Shown: positions 32,147 through 40,799 of the stretch, one piece after another
Position numbering within the stretch: the first letter of the stretch is position 1
Layout of the letters: each line of letters starts with the position of its first letter
From: SXTU01 sp964496695
GTDB lineage: Bacteria; Verrucomicrobiota; Verrucomicrobiia; Limisphaerales; SXTU01
NCBI GenBank assembly: GCA_964496695.1
Contig: CAZCBE010000023.1
Span: forward strand, 1-64,000
DNA: 64,000 nucleotides
Reading direction: 5' to 3'
Position numbers and translations under genes: made by a program
The notes under the pieces: generated by a model
Database searches by the model: none
What the model was told of the DNA's origin: nothing
What the model saw: only the letters and a program-made list of their open reading frames with translations

Positions 32147-33556
32147 TTAAACTCGGGCTAGCGTTCCGGTGTGTCCACCGAACGAGTCCCTCTCCACGCC
32201 AAGCCTCTGCAAGATGGTGACGAAGAGCTTCGCCAGCGGCAGTTCTTCCACTTCCATCTTGCTGTTCCATCCAGCATCGGTGGCAATGCCTGCGCCGGCC
32301 TGATTGTCTTCATTTCCTTTGCCGAACTTGAGATAGCGGCCGTTGGTAAAGCCGAGGTTTTTGCCACCCGCGGAAATGATCGGATAGTTCCGTGACAGGT
32401 GGAAGCTGCTGGAAGCAGAGCCATGCATCGCAAAGGTGTTGTCCAGCATGTTGCCTTTGCCGTTCGGCTCGGGAGTGGTCTTCAGCTTTTGCGCGAACCG
32501 ACCAAATTCCTCGGCCTGATAGCGATTATAGGTGCCAAGGTTCTGCCAGCCGCCGGGCTTCTTGACTTCATGAGTCAGGCCATGAGCCCCCCCGAGCCCA
32601 ACGGCTAGTGACAGCAGGTCGTGCGGGCCTTCGCCGTTTTCCCGCCCCAACTGAAACGTGGCGACGCGGGTCGAGTCACTCAGAAAGGCGAGGTAGATCA
32701 ATTCATACATCGTCTGGAAATAGAGTCGGGCCTCTTTCGGTTCGGCCTCCAGATGCAGGTTGCGGGTATCCACCTTGGGAATCGGAGCGTCGATCCACTT
32801 TTGGGCCTTCGCGAGCTTTAACTCGGTATCGCGCACGGCATCCAGATACTGTTGGAGCGTCTGTTGATCGTGCTTGGAGAGCTGGCGTCCCAGCGAGCGG
32901 GTGTTGTCAATCAGGAGATCGAGGGCGCTCTTGCTTCTCGCCAGTCGTTCGGCTGCGTCCCGGCCGCTCGTCACAAACAGCAGGTCGAAGATTTGCTTGG
33001 GCTTGTTCATCGCAGGAATCGCCCGCCCTTCGCGATTGAAGGACTGGGTCTGTGCACCCCGAGGCCCCCCAACTCCGCCATTGGTGGACATGACCAGCGA
33101 AGCATGCCGGGTGAAGCCGCCGGCGTGCTCGGCATAGGCCTGATCCAGCGAGATCGAATTCTGATACGGGCCGTGACCACCGATGGGGGCACCCGTCAAA
33201 TATTGATCGGCATTGGAATGGCCGTGGACGTTTCTGGCCGCAGGATGCGACAGGCCGGAATAGATCGTGATGTCGCTGCGCAGCGGCTCGAGCACATCCA
33301 GCACCTTGGTAAATTCGAAGTCCTTTTCGCCGCCCCGGGGAAACCAACTCCAATCATTCCACGCGGGATCGGACTTGAGGGGCAAGCCGACCCCGTCCGG
33401 ATGGTAGATGCTGACAAACCTCTTCGGGGTCTCGTCCTTGCTCAGTCCGCCCGCCGCGAACGTTTCGAACCAGGGCAACGCGAGCGCCACGCCGGCACCG
33501 CGAAGAAACGCCCGGCGGCTCAGCGTGACGGATTTATCGCTCATGGGATGTTTCAT
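32147..33556 (-). CDS. DUF1552 secreted protein
   Basis: Protein of 469 residues. The N-terminus has a twin-arginine type signal (LSRRAFLRGAGVALALPWFETFA). The body is DUF1552: PKRFVSIYHPDGVGLP, TIYSGLSHPAARNVHGHSNADQYL, FQLGRENGEGPHDLLSLAVG and NTFAMHGSASSSFHLSRNYP. The fold is related to alkaline phosphatase/sulfatase-like proteins of the DUF1501 group; the substrate is unknown. It starts 2 bases after the DUF1592 gene and is always paired with it in Planctomycetes and Verrucomicrobiota, so they form one operon and probably one periplasmic system. Confidence 0.88.
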   Translation of the reverse strand: MKHPMSDKSVTLSRRAFLRGAGVALALPWFETFAAGGLSKDETPKRFVSIYHPDGVGLPLKSDPAWNDWSWFPRGGEKDFEFTKVLDVLEPLRSDITIYSGLSHPAARNVHGHSNADQYLTGAPIGGHGPYQNSISLDQAYAEHAGGFTRHASLVMSTNGGVGGPRGAQTQSFNREGRAIPAMNKPKQIFDLLFVTSGRDAAERLARSKSALDLLIDNTRSLGRQLSKHDQQTLQQYLDAVRDTELKLAKAQKWIDAPIPKVDTRNLHLEAEPKEARLYFQTMYELIYLAFLSDSTRVATFQLGRENGEGPHDLLSLAVGLGGAHGLTHEVKKPGGWQNLGTYNRYQAEEFGRFAQKLKTTPEPNGKGNMLDNTFAMHGSASSSFHLSRNYPIISAGGKNLGFTNGRYLKFGKGNEDNQAGAGIATDAGWNSKMEVEELPLAKLFVTILQRLGVERDSFGGHTGTLARV

Positions 33557-33558
33557 GC

Positions 33559-36261
33559 TTACTTGGAGTTAAAGATGTTACTGCTGACGATCAGGCTTAT
33601 CAGCTCACCCAGGCCGTCACCCCGTCGCCGGAATTGTGCGGTCAAGCTGTCAATGTCAGCACGGTCGGCGAAAGCAAGCGGTCTGCCAAGCGCATAAGCC
33701 GTCAGCTTATGCACCATCGCCCGGGCAAATTGATCCTGCCGGTCCGTGAGCAAATAGCGTTTGAGCCCATCGCCCCCGGCCAGCGTCTGCCGGTTGAACA
33801 GTTCGGCGGTCGCATCGACCGGCTGGTTCTTGATGCTGGTCCGAAAGACTCCGAGGGCATCGTAGTTCTCAAACGCAATGCCCCACGGGTCGATCTTCGA
33901 GTGGCACGAGAGGCAGGCCGGTTTGTTCCGGTGGTCAACGATCCGTTCCTTCAACGTCATTTTGAGAATCTCCGGATTCGTCAAATCCACTTCCGGGACA
34001 TTGGGCGGCGGAGGCGGAGGCGGATCGTCCAGGATGCGTTTCAGCATCCAGACGCCGCGCTTGAGGGGATGGGAATCCTTGCCGTCGGAGTTCATCGTCA
34101 TGATCGCCGCACCGGTCAAAAGACCGCCCCGATTCGCTTCCGGGGCGATGGGCACCTTGCGGAACTGCGGGCCGTAAACCTTGGGAATCCGATAGTGGGC
34201 CGCGAGCCGCTCGTTGATCACGGCGTAATCGGAATGGATGAAATCCATGATGCTGCGGTTGTGCCTCAGGACTTCATCAAAGAAGGCGACCGGCTCTTCC
34301 TGCATCGCTTCTCTCAATGCACTGTCCGTGATATGAGTCACACTGTTCATCCGGTCCAACCCCAGCCATTGCTCAACGAAGTGCCGGGAGAATCGTTGCG
34401 ATCGCGGGTCGGCCAGCAGGCGCTTCAGTTGAGCAGCCAGGACCTCCGGCTTTCTGAGCTTTCTCTGCTCGGCGAGCTTCAGCAACTCGTCATCCGGAAT
34501 GCTGGACCACAAAAAAACTGAGAGGCGGCTGGCAAACTCCAGCTCACTGATCCGGGCCGGGGATTTCGTCTCGTTGGCCTTCAGTCCTGGAGTCAGGTGG
34601 AGCAAGGACCGCAGCGGAGCGAGGAATCCCTTGGGCTCGCTGGCCTCCACTCTTTGCGTCAGGTAGAGGAACTCCGGGGTGGCCAGTGCCGTCGCCAGCA
34701 CTTCCACCATGGCTTCTTCGAACGTCGGGAACCCCGGCCGATACTTCGCAAACAGGGCCATGAACTGGTTGACTTCCTGTGCGGTGACCGGGCGCCGCCA
34801 GACGCGTTTTAAGAACCGGTTCAGCACCTCGCGGCCATAAATCCGCTCATCCCCCTTGTTGGCGCTCGCAACGAAGATGTCAGTGTGTGTTTTCGGGGGC
34901 CATTGCTCGTAAAACGGAGCGCTGATTTCGATGTGGTCGATCAGCACCTGGAGGGGTTCCTCCCCGCGGGTGGCATTCGAGACATTCTGAATGTGCAGGA
35001 ACTCATCGCGCCGGGGGAACGTGGTGGTGAGCTTCCGGAACGGGTTCCGTTGGATGTCACCCAGTGGGATATCGAAGTAAATGAACTCGGGGTTGTCGGC
35101 CGATGCTGTAACCGGGATGTCGTGCTCGCTAACCACCTGCGAATAGTTGGCGTTGTTGCTGGTGTGGGCACTGAAACTCAGACGCAGGCTTGCATATTCG
35201 TCCGGGTTCATCGTCGAGCGACCGGCGCGGATGCGAACGCGCATGGTGCCTTCGTCGGGCAGAAAGCGATCCAGATCCAGCTTCAACTCGCTGGCCCGGG
35301 GAAGCACCAGCACGACCGGAGAAACAGCGGGATTCTGTCCGGCAACCGCCTCCTCCCGGGGCAGCGACTTTCCGGCAGGAAACGGCATGCTCTCGCCGGT
35401 CTCCCGGTTAAATAACTGCTGCTGATTCTTGGCCTTCTTGGTGTATGTTTTCTTTTCGGACGCCTTGGCATCCTTTCCCGACGCCGCCTTGTCCATCTCC
35501 TCCTGCATCGAGATGATGTAGGTGACGGCTTGCGGACGGTCACCACTCACGGTGGCTCGCTTGAGCGCTTTCAGTCCAATCTCACGATAGGTCTCAAACT
35601 GCATGGCAGACATCTGCAGCAATTCCGAGCTGTTCTTGAAACCGTCGTCCGACGCGGTTTCCGGGGGCAGCTTGTTCGCGAGGGCATAGGGCAGACCAAG
35701 CAGGTCCTGCAGGGCGTAGTTGTATTCGTAATTCGTCAGCCGGCGAAATGACGAATGCTGCCCGCTGTTACGGCGTATGAGGGACGCCGTATTCAGTTCC
35801 CCGCTGAGCCAGTCAACGATGCGTCCGCGATCCGCATCCGCAAGTGCATAATCCGGTTCGTCCTTGGGGGGCATCTCTGACTTGCTGAGGGCGTTGAACA
35901 CCTCGCGCCACCGCTCCACGTCAGGGCCGGTCAGCAGGTCCGGATTCAGTTGGTCGATGCGAAGTCTGCCCTTGGATATTTCGGGACCATGACAGGCCAG
36001 GCAGTTCTTTTTCAGGATCGGCCCCACCGACTTTTGAAAGAAAGCGACGTTTGCCTTGGTAATGATGCCGGGGCTTCGCGCGACTTCCTTGGTCTCCTTC
36101 AAAAAACTGGATTTTACGCGTCCAAGTTCTTTGGCCGTTTCCAAAGTGATCGGAGTCTCCTGCCCGCTGGCAGCCAGAATCGCCCAGGCGCTTCCGAGCA
36201 CCAGCAGCACCGTGTTATTTAGAGGCTTCAACTGATAGGTATTTGCTTTTGGACGCCGCAC
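33559..36261 (-). CDS. DUF1592-type multidomain cytochrome-c-like protein
   Basis: Protein of 900 residues with an N-terminal export signal (TVLLVLGSAWAILAASG). A c-type haem motif C87-L-A-C90-H91 opens a planctomycete-type cytochrome C domain. Then follow the DUF1587-like segment (FRRLTNYEYNYALQDLLGL), a beta-rich carbohydrate-binding-like domain, DUF1595, DUF1592 (EFASRLSVFLWSSIPDDELL), DUF1588 (RGGLLTGAAIMTMNSDG...KRGVWMLKRILDDPPPPPP) and DUF1585 at the end. A second CLSCH motif lies in NKPACLSCHSKIDPWG. Family proteins are thought to act in polymer breakdown outside the cytoplasm; the substrate is unknown. Confidence 0.88.
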   Translation of the reverse strand: MRRPKANTYQLKPLNNTVLLVLGSAWAILAASGQETPITLETAKELGRVKSSFLKETKEVARSPGIITKANVAFFQKSVGPILKKNCLACHGPEISKGRLRIDQLNPDLLTGPDVERWREVFNALSKSEMPPKDEPDYALADADRGRIVDWLSGELNTASLIRRNSGQHSSFRRLTNYEYNYALQDLLGLPYALANKLPPETASDDGFKNSSELLQMSAMQFETYREIGLKALKRATVSGDRPQAVTYIISMQEEMDKAASGKDAKASEKKTYTKKAKNQQQLFNRETGESMPFPAGKSLPREEAVAGQNPAVSPVVLVLPRASELKLDLDRFLPDEGTMRVRIRAGRSTMNPDEYASLRLSFSAHTSNNANYSQVVSEHDIPVTASADNPEFIYFDIPLGDIQRNPFRKLTTTFPRRDEFLHIQNVSNATRGEEPLQVLIDHIEISAPFYEQWPPKTHTDIFVASANKGDERIYGREVLNRFLKRVWRRPVTAQEVNQFMALFAKYRPGFPTFEEAMVEVLATALATPEFLYLTQRVEASEPKGFLAPLRSLLHLTPGLKANETKSPARISELEFASRLSVFLWSSIPDDELLKLAEQRKLRKPEVLAAQLKRLLADPRSQRFSRHFVEQWLGLDRMNSVTHITDSALREAMQEEPVAFFDEVLRHNRSIMDFIHSDYAVINERLAAHYRIPKVYGPQFRKVPIAPEANRGGLLTGAAIMTMNSDGKDSHPLKRGVWMLKRILDDPPPPPPPNVPEVDLTNPEILKMTLKERIVDHRNKPACLSCHSKIDPWGIAFENYDALGVFRTSIKNQPVDATAELFNRQTLAGGDGLKRYLLTDRQDQFARAMVHKLTAYALGRPLAFADRADIDSLTAQFRRRGDGLGELISLIVSSNIFNSK

Positions 36262-36264
36262 GGT

Positions 36265-36482
36265 TCACAACACGGCCAGCAGCTTTTTCAAGCAATGCCC
36301 ATGAAGTTGAGGAGGTGCTGATCTGACAGGCAGTTGGAATGATACTCGCCGTTCATGCCGGCGAGTGTGGCGCGGCCTTTGTCGAGCATGCGCGGCAGCA
36401 GGGCGTAGCCGCCGAGACGGCTGCGCGGACTGCGTGGTGGGCGTTGGGTGACATCGGGAGCGGACAGTTTTGAGCTGCTCAT
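36265..36482 (-). pseudogene. Truncated DUF5069 gene
   Basis: From ATG 36482 the frame begins MSSSKLSAPDVTQRPPRSPR, RLGGYALLPRMLDKGRATLAG and NGEYHSNC, a clear DUF5069 start. It stops after about 64 residues (NFMGIA) and what looks like the continuation (LKKLLAVL) lies in another frame ending at 36265. Intact members have about 150 residues. So it is both frameshifted and truncated. Confidence 0.6.
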
Positions 36483-36550
36483 GTTTAGCGAGAACGTGGC
36501 ACGCTGGAAAAAGGTGGCAATGCGAAAACAGCTCCCTGGAAACTGCTCGC

Positions 36551-36832
36551 TCACCAGAGTCGTTCCGCCTGCACCGTCTCAATCCTGTCCTGCACTTCCT
36601 TCGACAACTCAGGGCAGAAATCGAGGCCCGTCTGTCGTTCGATCTCCCGCACGCTTGTCAGGAACTGCGCCAACGGTTCATGGCCGGTGGCCGTCTGTGG
36701 CGCGATGAAGGCCAGCACACGAGGTTGCCCGTTCTCCTCATCAAGAATGATCCGATAGAACGCGGCGGGAATATCCACCCCGTTGTGCAGCTTCTTCGGC
36801 TCGCCGGTGAACACCGGTCCCGTCACGACCCA
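36551..36832 (-). pseudogene. C-terminal fragment of a NucA/EndoG-type DNA/RNA non-specific nuclease
   Basis: The minus strand reads WVVTGPVFTGEPKKLHNGVD, PAAFYRIILDEENGQPRVLA and REIERQTGLDFCPELSKEV: the last third of the family, ending naturally. The DRGH active-site part is missing; upstream sequence (above 36832) belongs to an unrelated plus-strand fragment. Confidence 0.6.
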
Positions 36833-36842
36833 TCCCTGACCG

Positions 36843-37305
36843 TGGACGAAGCCGGGTGCCGACCCTACGTCAGCCACGGAACCAAGCTGGTGGTCATCGA
36901 CCTGGACAAGGAGACGGTCGTGGGCGAAATCGCAGACACTCCCGGCGTGCATGGCATCGCCGTGGCCGGCGAGCTGGCGCGCGGCTTCACCAGCACCGGC
37001 CGGAGGACAAGGCCAGCATCGTGGACCTGAAAACCTTGCAAACCATTTCCAAGGTCGCCACGGGCGGCAACCCGGACGCCGTTCTCTACGAGCCGGGGCA
37101 GAAAGACGTTTACACCTTCAACGGACGCGGAGAATCCGCAGCGGGCTTCGCGGCGGAATCCGGGAAGGTGCTCGTGACCATCGAACTGGGCGGCAAGCCG
37201 GAGTTTGCGGTGGCCGATCCGCGCGTCGGCCGGGTGTGTTGCGATCTGGAGGACAAGAGCGAACTGGTCGCCGTTGACATCCAGACCCATCAGGTGGTGA
37301 AGGCC
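36843..37305 (+). pseudogene. Fragment of a YncE-type beta-propeller protein with a frameshift
   Basis: The plus strand reads YVSHGTKLVVIDLDKETVVG, TPGVHGIAVAGELARGFTS, then after a one-base shift near 37003 EDKASIVDLKTLQTISKVAT, YEPGQKDVYTFNGRGESAAG and GKPEFAVADPRVGRVCCDLE. This is the middle of a YVTN/YncE propeller. Both ends are missing: the start abuts the nuclease fragment, the end the IS110 fragment. Confidence 0.6.
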
Positions 37306-37649
37306 TCCGCAAAGGCCGTTTCGAAGGCGGCGACGTGCTCCTGCAGGACGCGCAGCTCGGCCACCAGCAGGCCCACGACGCGCACGGCGACTTCGACCAC
37401 GGCGGCATCGCCGGTGAGCCGGCGGGCGGAACGGACGCGCTGGATCCGGCTTTGGATGAGCTCGGGCCGGCGCACGTTGTGGCGCTGGTAGAAGCTTTTG
37501 AGCGCGGCGTCTTTGGCGGCCTGCACGTCGGTCAGCCGCGGCCACTTGTCCAGGAAGTCCAGCGCCAGCGTGGCGGCCAGGTTCTCCCCGGCCAGTTCCA
37601 ATGCCTGCGGATAATAGTCGCGGAGCGTGCTCAGGAGCTGGTTGGCCAA
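37290..37649 (-). pseudogene. Internal fragment of an IS110-family transposase
   Basis: The minus strand has ANQLLSTLRDYYPQALELAG, FLDKWPRLTDVQAAKDAALK and FYQRHNVRRPELIQSRIQ, then EVAVRVVGLLVAELRVL, matching the region between the DEDD catalytic domain and the transposase-20 domain of IS110 transposases. Both catalytic parts are missing. It runs into the YncE fragment at its 3' side. Confidence 0.55.
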
Positions 37650-37664
37650 CCACGACTCACCCGC

Positions 37665-38759
37665 TCACCTGGAAGCGCCGCGCCAGATACTCAAGACATT
37701 GGGCGCGCATGTGATTGGCAACCGCTTCACCGGGCAGTAGATGTCCCACGCGATGTCCGGATAAAGTTCCAGCGGGTGGTCGCTGACGGCGAAACCGAAC
37801 AGATCCGTCTCCCGGCGCAGGCGTTCTAGTCGCGTCGGCTCGTTCAGCGGGACACCTGGAAACTGCTCCAGACCGGGTGGCGGGAGCAGCCATCCCTGGC
37901 CGGGCTCCGTCGTCGCGCCGAAGGTTTTGACGAGATGCTGCGCCTGCCAGTATTGGCGCGTGCGGGTCGCGCCGAACTCATCGAAGGCACCGGCGCGAAT
38001 CATCGCCTCAAACTCCTCGCCACCCGGCCCCACCCGCCGGAAGAAATCCAGCACCGAGGCGAACGGTCCGTGCTCCCGCGCCGCGAGCAATCGTTCCGTG
38101 GTCCGCTCGGTGAGTCCCTTCGCACGGGTCACCGGCACGCGGATGGACTGGCCATGCGGCACAAAGGCCGGCCCCGGCTCGTTGACCGACGGCGGCAGGA
38201 ACTTGAGGCCCAGCCGGTGACATTCCAGCACATAGACCAGCGGGTGATAGAAGCCCTTGCCGTGTGTGAGCACCGCCGCCATGAACTCCGCCGGGTGGTA
38301 TCGTTTGAGCCACGCCGCCTGATACGCCTCCACCCCGTAGGCCGTGCTGTGCGCCTTGTTGAACGCGTAGCCGTTGAACCCGGTCACCAGCTCCCACACT
38401 TCGGCAATCTTCGAGTCGTCATGGCCCTTCGCTTTCGCCGCCGCTGCGAACTCCCCGGCAATCTCCGCCACTACGGTCCGCTTCTGCTTCACCAGCGCCC
38501 GGCGCAGCACATCCGCCCGCCCCGGTGACAGGCCCGCAAACGCCTCGCAGATTTGCAGGATGTGCTCCTCATGCACCACCAGCCCGAACGTGCTCCGCAG
38601 GCACGGCTCCAGCGACGGGCTGCGCTCGTCCAGTTCGATGCCCAGCATGGGGCGCATCGTTGTGGATTCGCAAAGCAGGAAGTCCACATGCTTGCGGTCG
38701 TGCGAGCATCGCACTCGCTTACGTGGTTTTGCAGACCACTGCCTGGACTGTTCGGCCAA
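37665..38759 (-). pseudogene. Chimeric frame: DUF2726 fragment joined to error-prone DnaE C-terminal region
   Basis: The first part (about 38700-38616) reads DRKHVDFLLCESTTMRPMLG and IELDERS, the core of a DUF2726 domain. At 38615 it passes in frame into PSLEPCLRSTFGLVVHEEHI, CEAFAGLSPGRADVLRRALV and FNGYAFNKAHSTAYGVEAYQ, the finger and helix-hairpin-helix region of DNA polymerase III alpha, closest in pattern to the error-prone DnaE2/ImuC type. It ends near 37716 after DIAWDIYCPVKRL, followed by unrelated residues. The polymerase catalytic Asp residues and PHP domain are absent, so it is not a working polymerase. The frame is nevertheless open for 364 codons. Confidence 0.6.
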
Positions 38760-38859
38760 CGGCCAACGGGACTTGATCAGACTTCGATCGCCGTTGCGTG
38801 ATCGAAACCTGTGTGCGGCTCAGTCGGATAGGCGAAGCCGCTTGTTCGACAAAACAGCC

Positions 38860-40074
38860 TCACTCGTGGCGGAGGGCCTCGATTGGATCGAGCCGGGCAG
38901 CCTTCCGGGCGGGGACATAGCCAAAAACCACCCCCACCGCCGCCGAAAACGCAAAGCCGATCAGAACGATCGGCGCGTTGAAGACGAAGGGGACTTGCAG
39001 CATGCCAGCAAGGAAGGTGGAGGTCAACAGGGCGAGCACAATGCCAATGAGTCCGCCAAGGGAGGAAATTACGACCGACTCCACCAGGAATTGCAGCAGC
39101 ACTTCGCGTTCGAGCGCGCCGATGGCCAGACGCGTGCCGATCTCGCGCGTTCGCTCGGTCACGGAGACGAGCATGATGTTCATGATGCCAATGCCGCCCA
39201 CCAGCAGGCTGACGGCGGCCACGGCGCCCAGAAGCATCGTCATCATGGTGGTGGTGCCTGAGAGCATGGAGGCGATTTCCTTCATGTCCATGACGTTGAA
39301 GTTGTCGTCCTGGTTGGCGGCAAGATGGCGGCGGGTGTGCATCAGGCGGCTGATGTCCCGGCGGACGCGATCCGTGGAGACTCCATCCTGCACCGAGATT
39401 TGAATCATGCTGACGTCGTCGTTGCCGGCGATGCGGCGTTGGAAGGTGCGGAGCGGGACTGCAATCACATCGTCCTGGTCCTGCCCCATGGTGTTCTGGC
39501 CTTTGGCTTCGAGCAGTCCGATGACTTCGCAGGAGAGTTTTTGCAGGCGAATCCGGCTGCCGATGGGATTCCGCCGGCCGAACAGCTTCGTGCGAACCGT
39601 CTCGCCGATGACACAGACCGCCGCGCCCAGCCGGACCTCGCTGGCGGTGAAGGCGCGACCGTCCTTCATGCGGCGATTGCTGAGCGGGAAGTATTGCTCG
39701 GTGGTGCCGGTGACTGTGGTGGCCCAGTTCTCGTTGGCGTAGATGGCGGTGGTGGAACGGCTCGAGACCGGGGCCACGGCGGCGAGGGAAGGAACGTCCC
39801 GGGCGATGGCTTCGGCGTCGGCCAACTTGAACGGGGCCGCGCCGGAACTCTGTCCGGGGCCCATGCGTTTGCCCGGACTGAGCATGAGCAGATTACTGCC
39901 GAGGCTGGCGATTTGATCAGTGATCTTCCGGGTCGCACCGCTGCCGAGGGTCACCAGGATGATGACTGACGCCACGCCGATGATGATGCCCAGCATGGTG
40001 AGGATCGAGCGCATGACATTGCGCCGGAGTTCGCGCAAGGCGAGCAACAGGGCGTTTCCGAGCATGGCGATCAT
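38860..40074 (-). CDS. MacB-type ABC transporter permease
   Basis: Protein of 404 residues. One membrane helix near the N-terminus (ILTMLGIIIGVASVIILVTLG), a large periplasmic domain (about 45-270), then three helices (TMMTMLLGAVAAVSLLVGGI, VVISSLGGLIGIVLALLTS, IVLIGFAFSAAVGVVFGYVP) and the FtsX-family ending PARKAARLDPIEALRHE. ERTREIGTRLAIGALER is the coupling segment to the ATPase. It forms a tripartite efflux pump with the ATPase, adaptor and outer-membrane protein encoded upstream. Last gene of the operon; overlaps the ATPase gene by 4 bases. Confidence 0.9.
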   Translation of the reverse strand: MIAMLGNALLLALRELRRNVMRSILTMLGIIIGVASVIILVTLGSGATRKITDQIASLGSNLLMLSPGKRMGPGQSSGAAPFKLADAEAIARDVPSLAAVAPVSSRSTTAIYANENWATTVTGTTEQYFPLSNRRMKDGRAFTASEVRLGAAVCVIGETVRTKLFGRRNPIGSRIRLQKLSCEVIGLLEAKGQNTMGQDQDDVIAVPLRTFQRRIAGNDDVSMIQISVQDGVSTDRVRRDISRLMHTRRHLAANQDDNFNVMDMKEIASMLSGTTTMMTMLLGAVAAVSLLVGGIGIMNIMLVSVTERTREIGTRLAIGALEREVLLQFLVESVVISSLGGLIGIVLALLTSTFLAGMLQVPFVFNAPIVLIGFAFSAAVGVVFGYVPARKAARLDPIEALRHE

Positions 40075-40799
40075 ACAGTCTGCTCCATCCTCGCGTCGTC
40101 GCGCTCGACCAGGCCATCCTTGAAATACACGATCCGCTTGGCGAAAGCGGCCATGTCCGGCTCGTGCGTGACCATCACGATGGTGATGCCCTGGTCGCGG
40201 TTAAGCGCGGTGAGCAAGTCCATGATCTCGACGCTGCGGGCCGAATCGAGGTTTCCCGTCGGCTCATCGGCGAGCAAGACGGTGGGTTGGGTGACAATGG
40301 CGCGGGCGATGGCGACGCGCTGTTGTTGTCCGCCGGAGAGTTCGCCGGGGGTGTGATCTTCCCAGCCGGTCAGGCCGACTTGTTGGAATGCCTGCTTTGC
40401 CTGCGCATGCCGCCCCGCGCCGGTGTGGCGATAGATCAGCGGCAACTCGACATTCTCGATCGCCGACGTGCGTTTGAGCAGATTGAAGCTCTGAAAAACG
40501 AATCCGAAGTAGTGTCGTCGCAGCAGCGCACGCTGATTGCGGGTGAGCGTGCCGACCTCGATGCCCTGAAACCGATATTCGCCACCCGTCGGGGTGTCGA
40601 GACAACCCAGGATATTCATGCAGGTGCTCTTGCCTGAGCCGCTGGCACCCATGACGGCGACGAACTCTCCGCGCTCAATGCGCAAGTTCACGCCCCCCAA
40701 CGCCTGCATCGCGGCGCTGCCGGTGCCATAGACCTTGGTCACTCCCCGCAGTTCGATGAGTGGAGCACCGTTTTCAGGCTGGGGCGCAATCGCGTTCAT
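40071..40799 (-). CDS. MacB-type ABC transporter ATP-binding protein
   Basis: Protein of 242 residues. Walker A GASGSGKST, Q loop FGFVFQSFNLL, signature LSGGQQQR, Walker B TVLLADEPTGNLD, and the switch His in VMVTHEPDMA. It belongs to the LolD/MacB group of ATPases. In canonical MacB the ATPase and permease are fused; here they are separate genes with a 4-base overlap. It also overlaps the adaptor gene by 4 bases. Confidence 0.92.
   Translation of the reverse strand: MNAIAPQPENGAPLIELRGVTKVYGTGSAAMQALGGVNLRIERGEFVAVMGASGSGKSTCMNILGCLDTPTGGEYRFQGIEVGTLTRNQRALLRRHYFGFVFQSFNLLKRTSAIENVELPLIYRHTGAGRHAQAKQAFQQVGLTGWEDHTPGELSGGQQQRVAIARAIVTQPTVLLADEPTGNLDSARSVEIMDLLTALNRDQGITIVMVTHEPDMAAFAKRIVYFKDGLVERDDARMEQTV

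Noticed and set aside
36551..37303. Intact nuclease or propeller gene
   Set aside because: Both lack their other halves, and the propeller is frameshifted; borders abut unrelated fragments.
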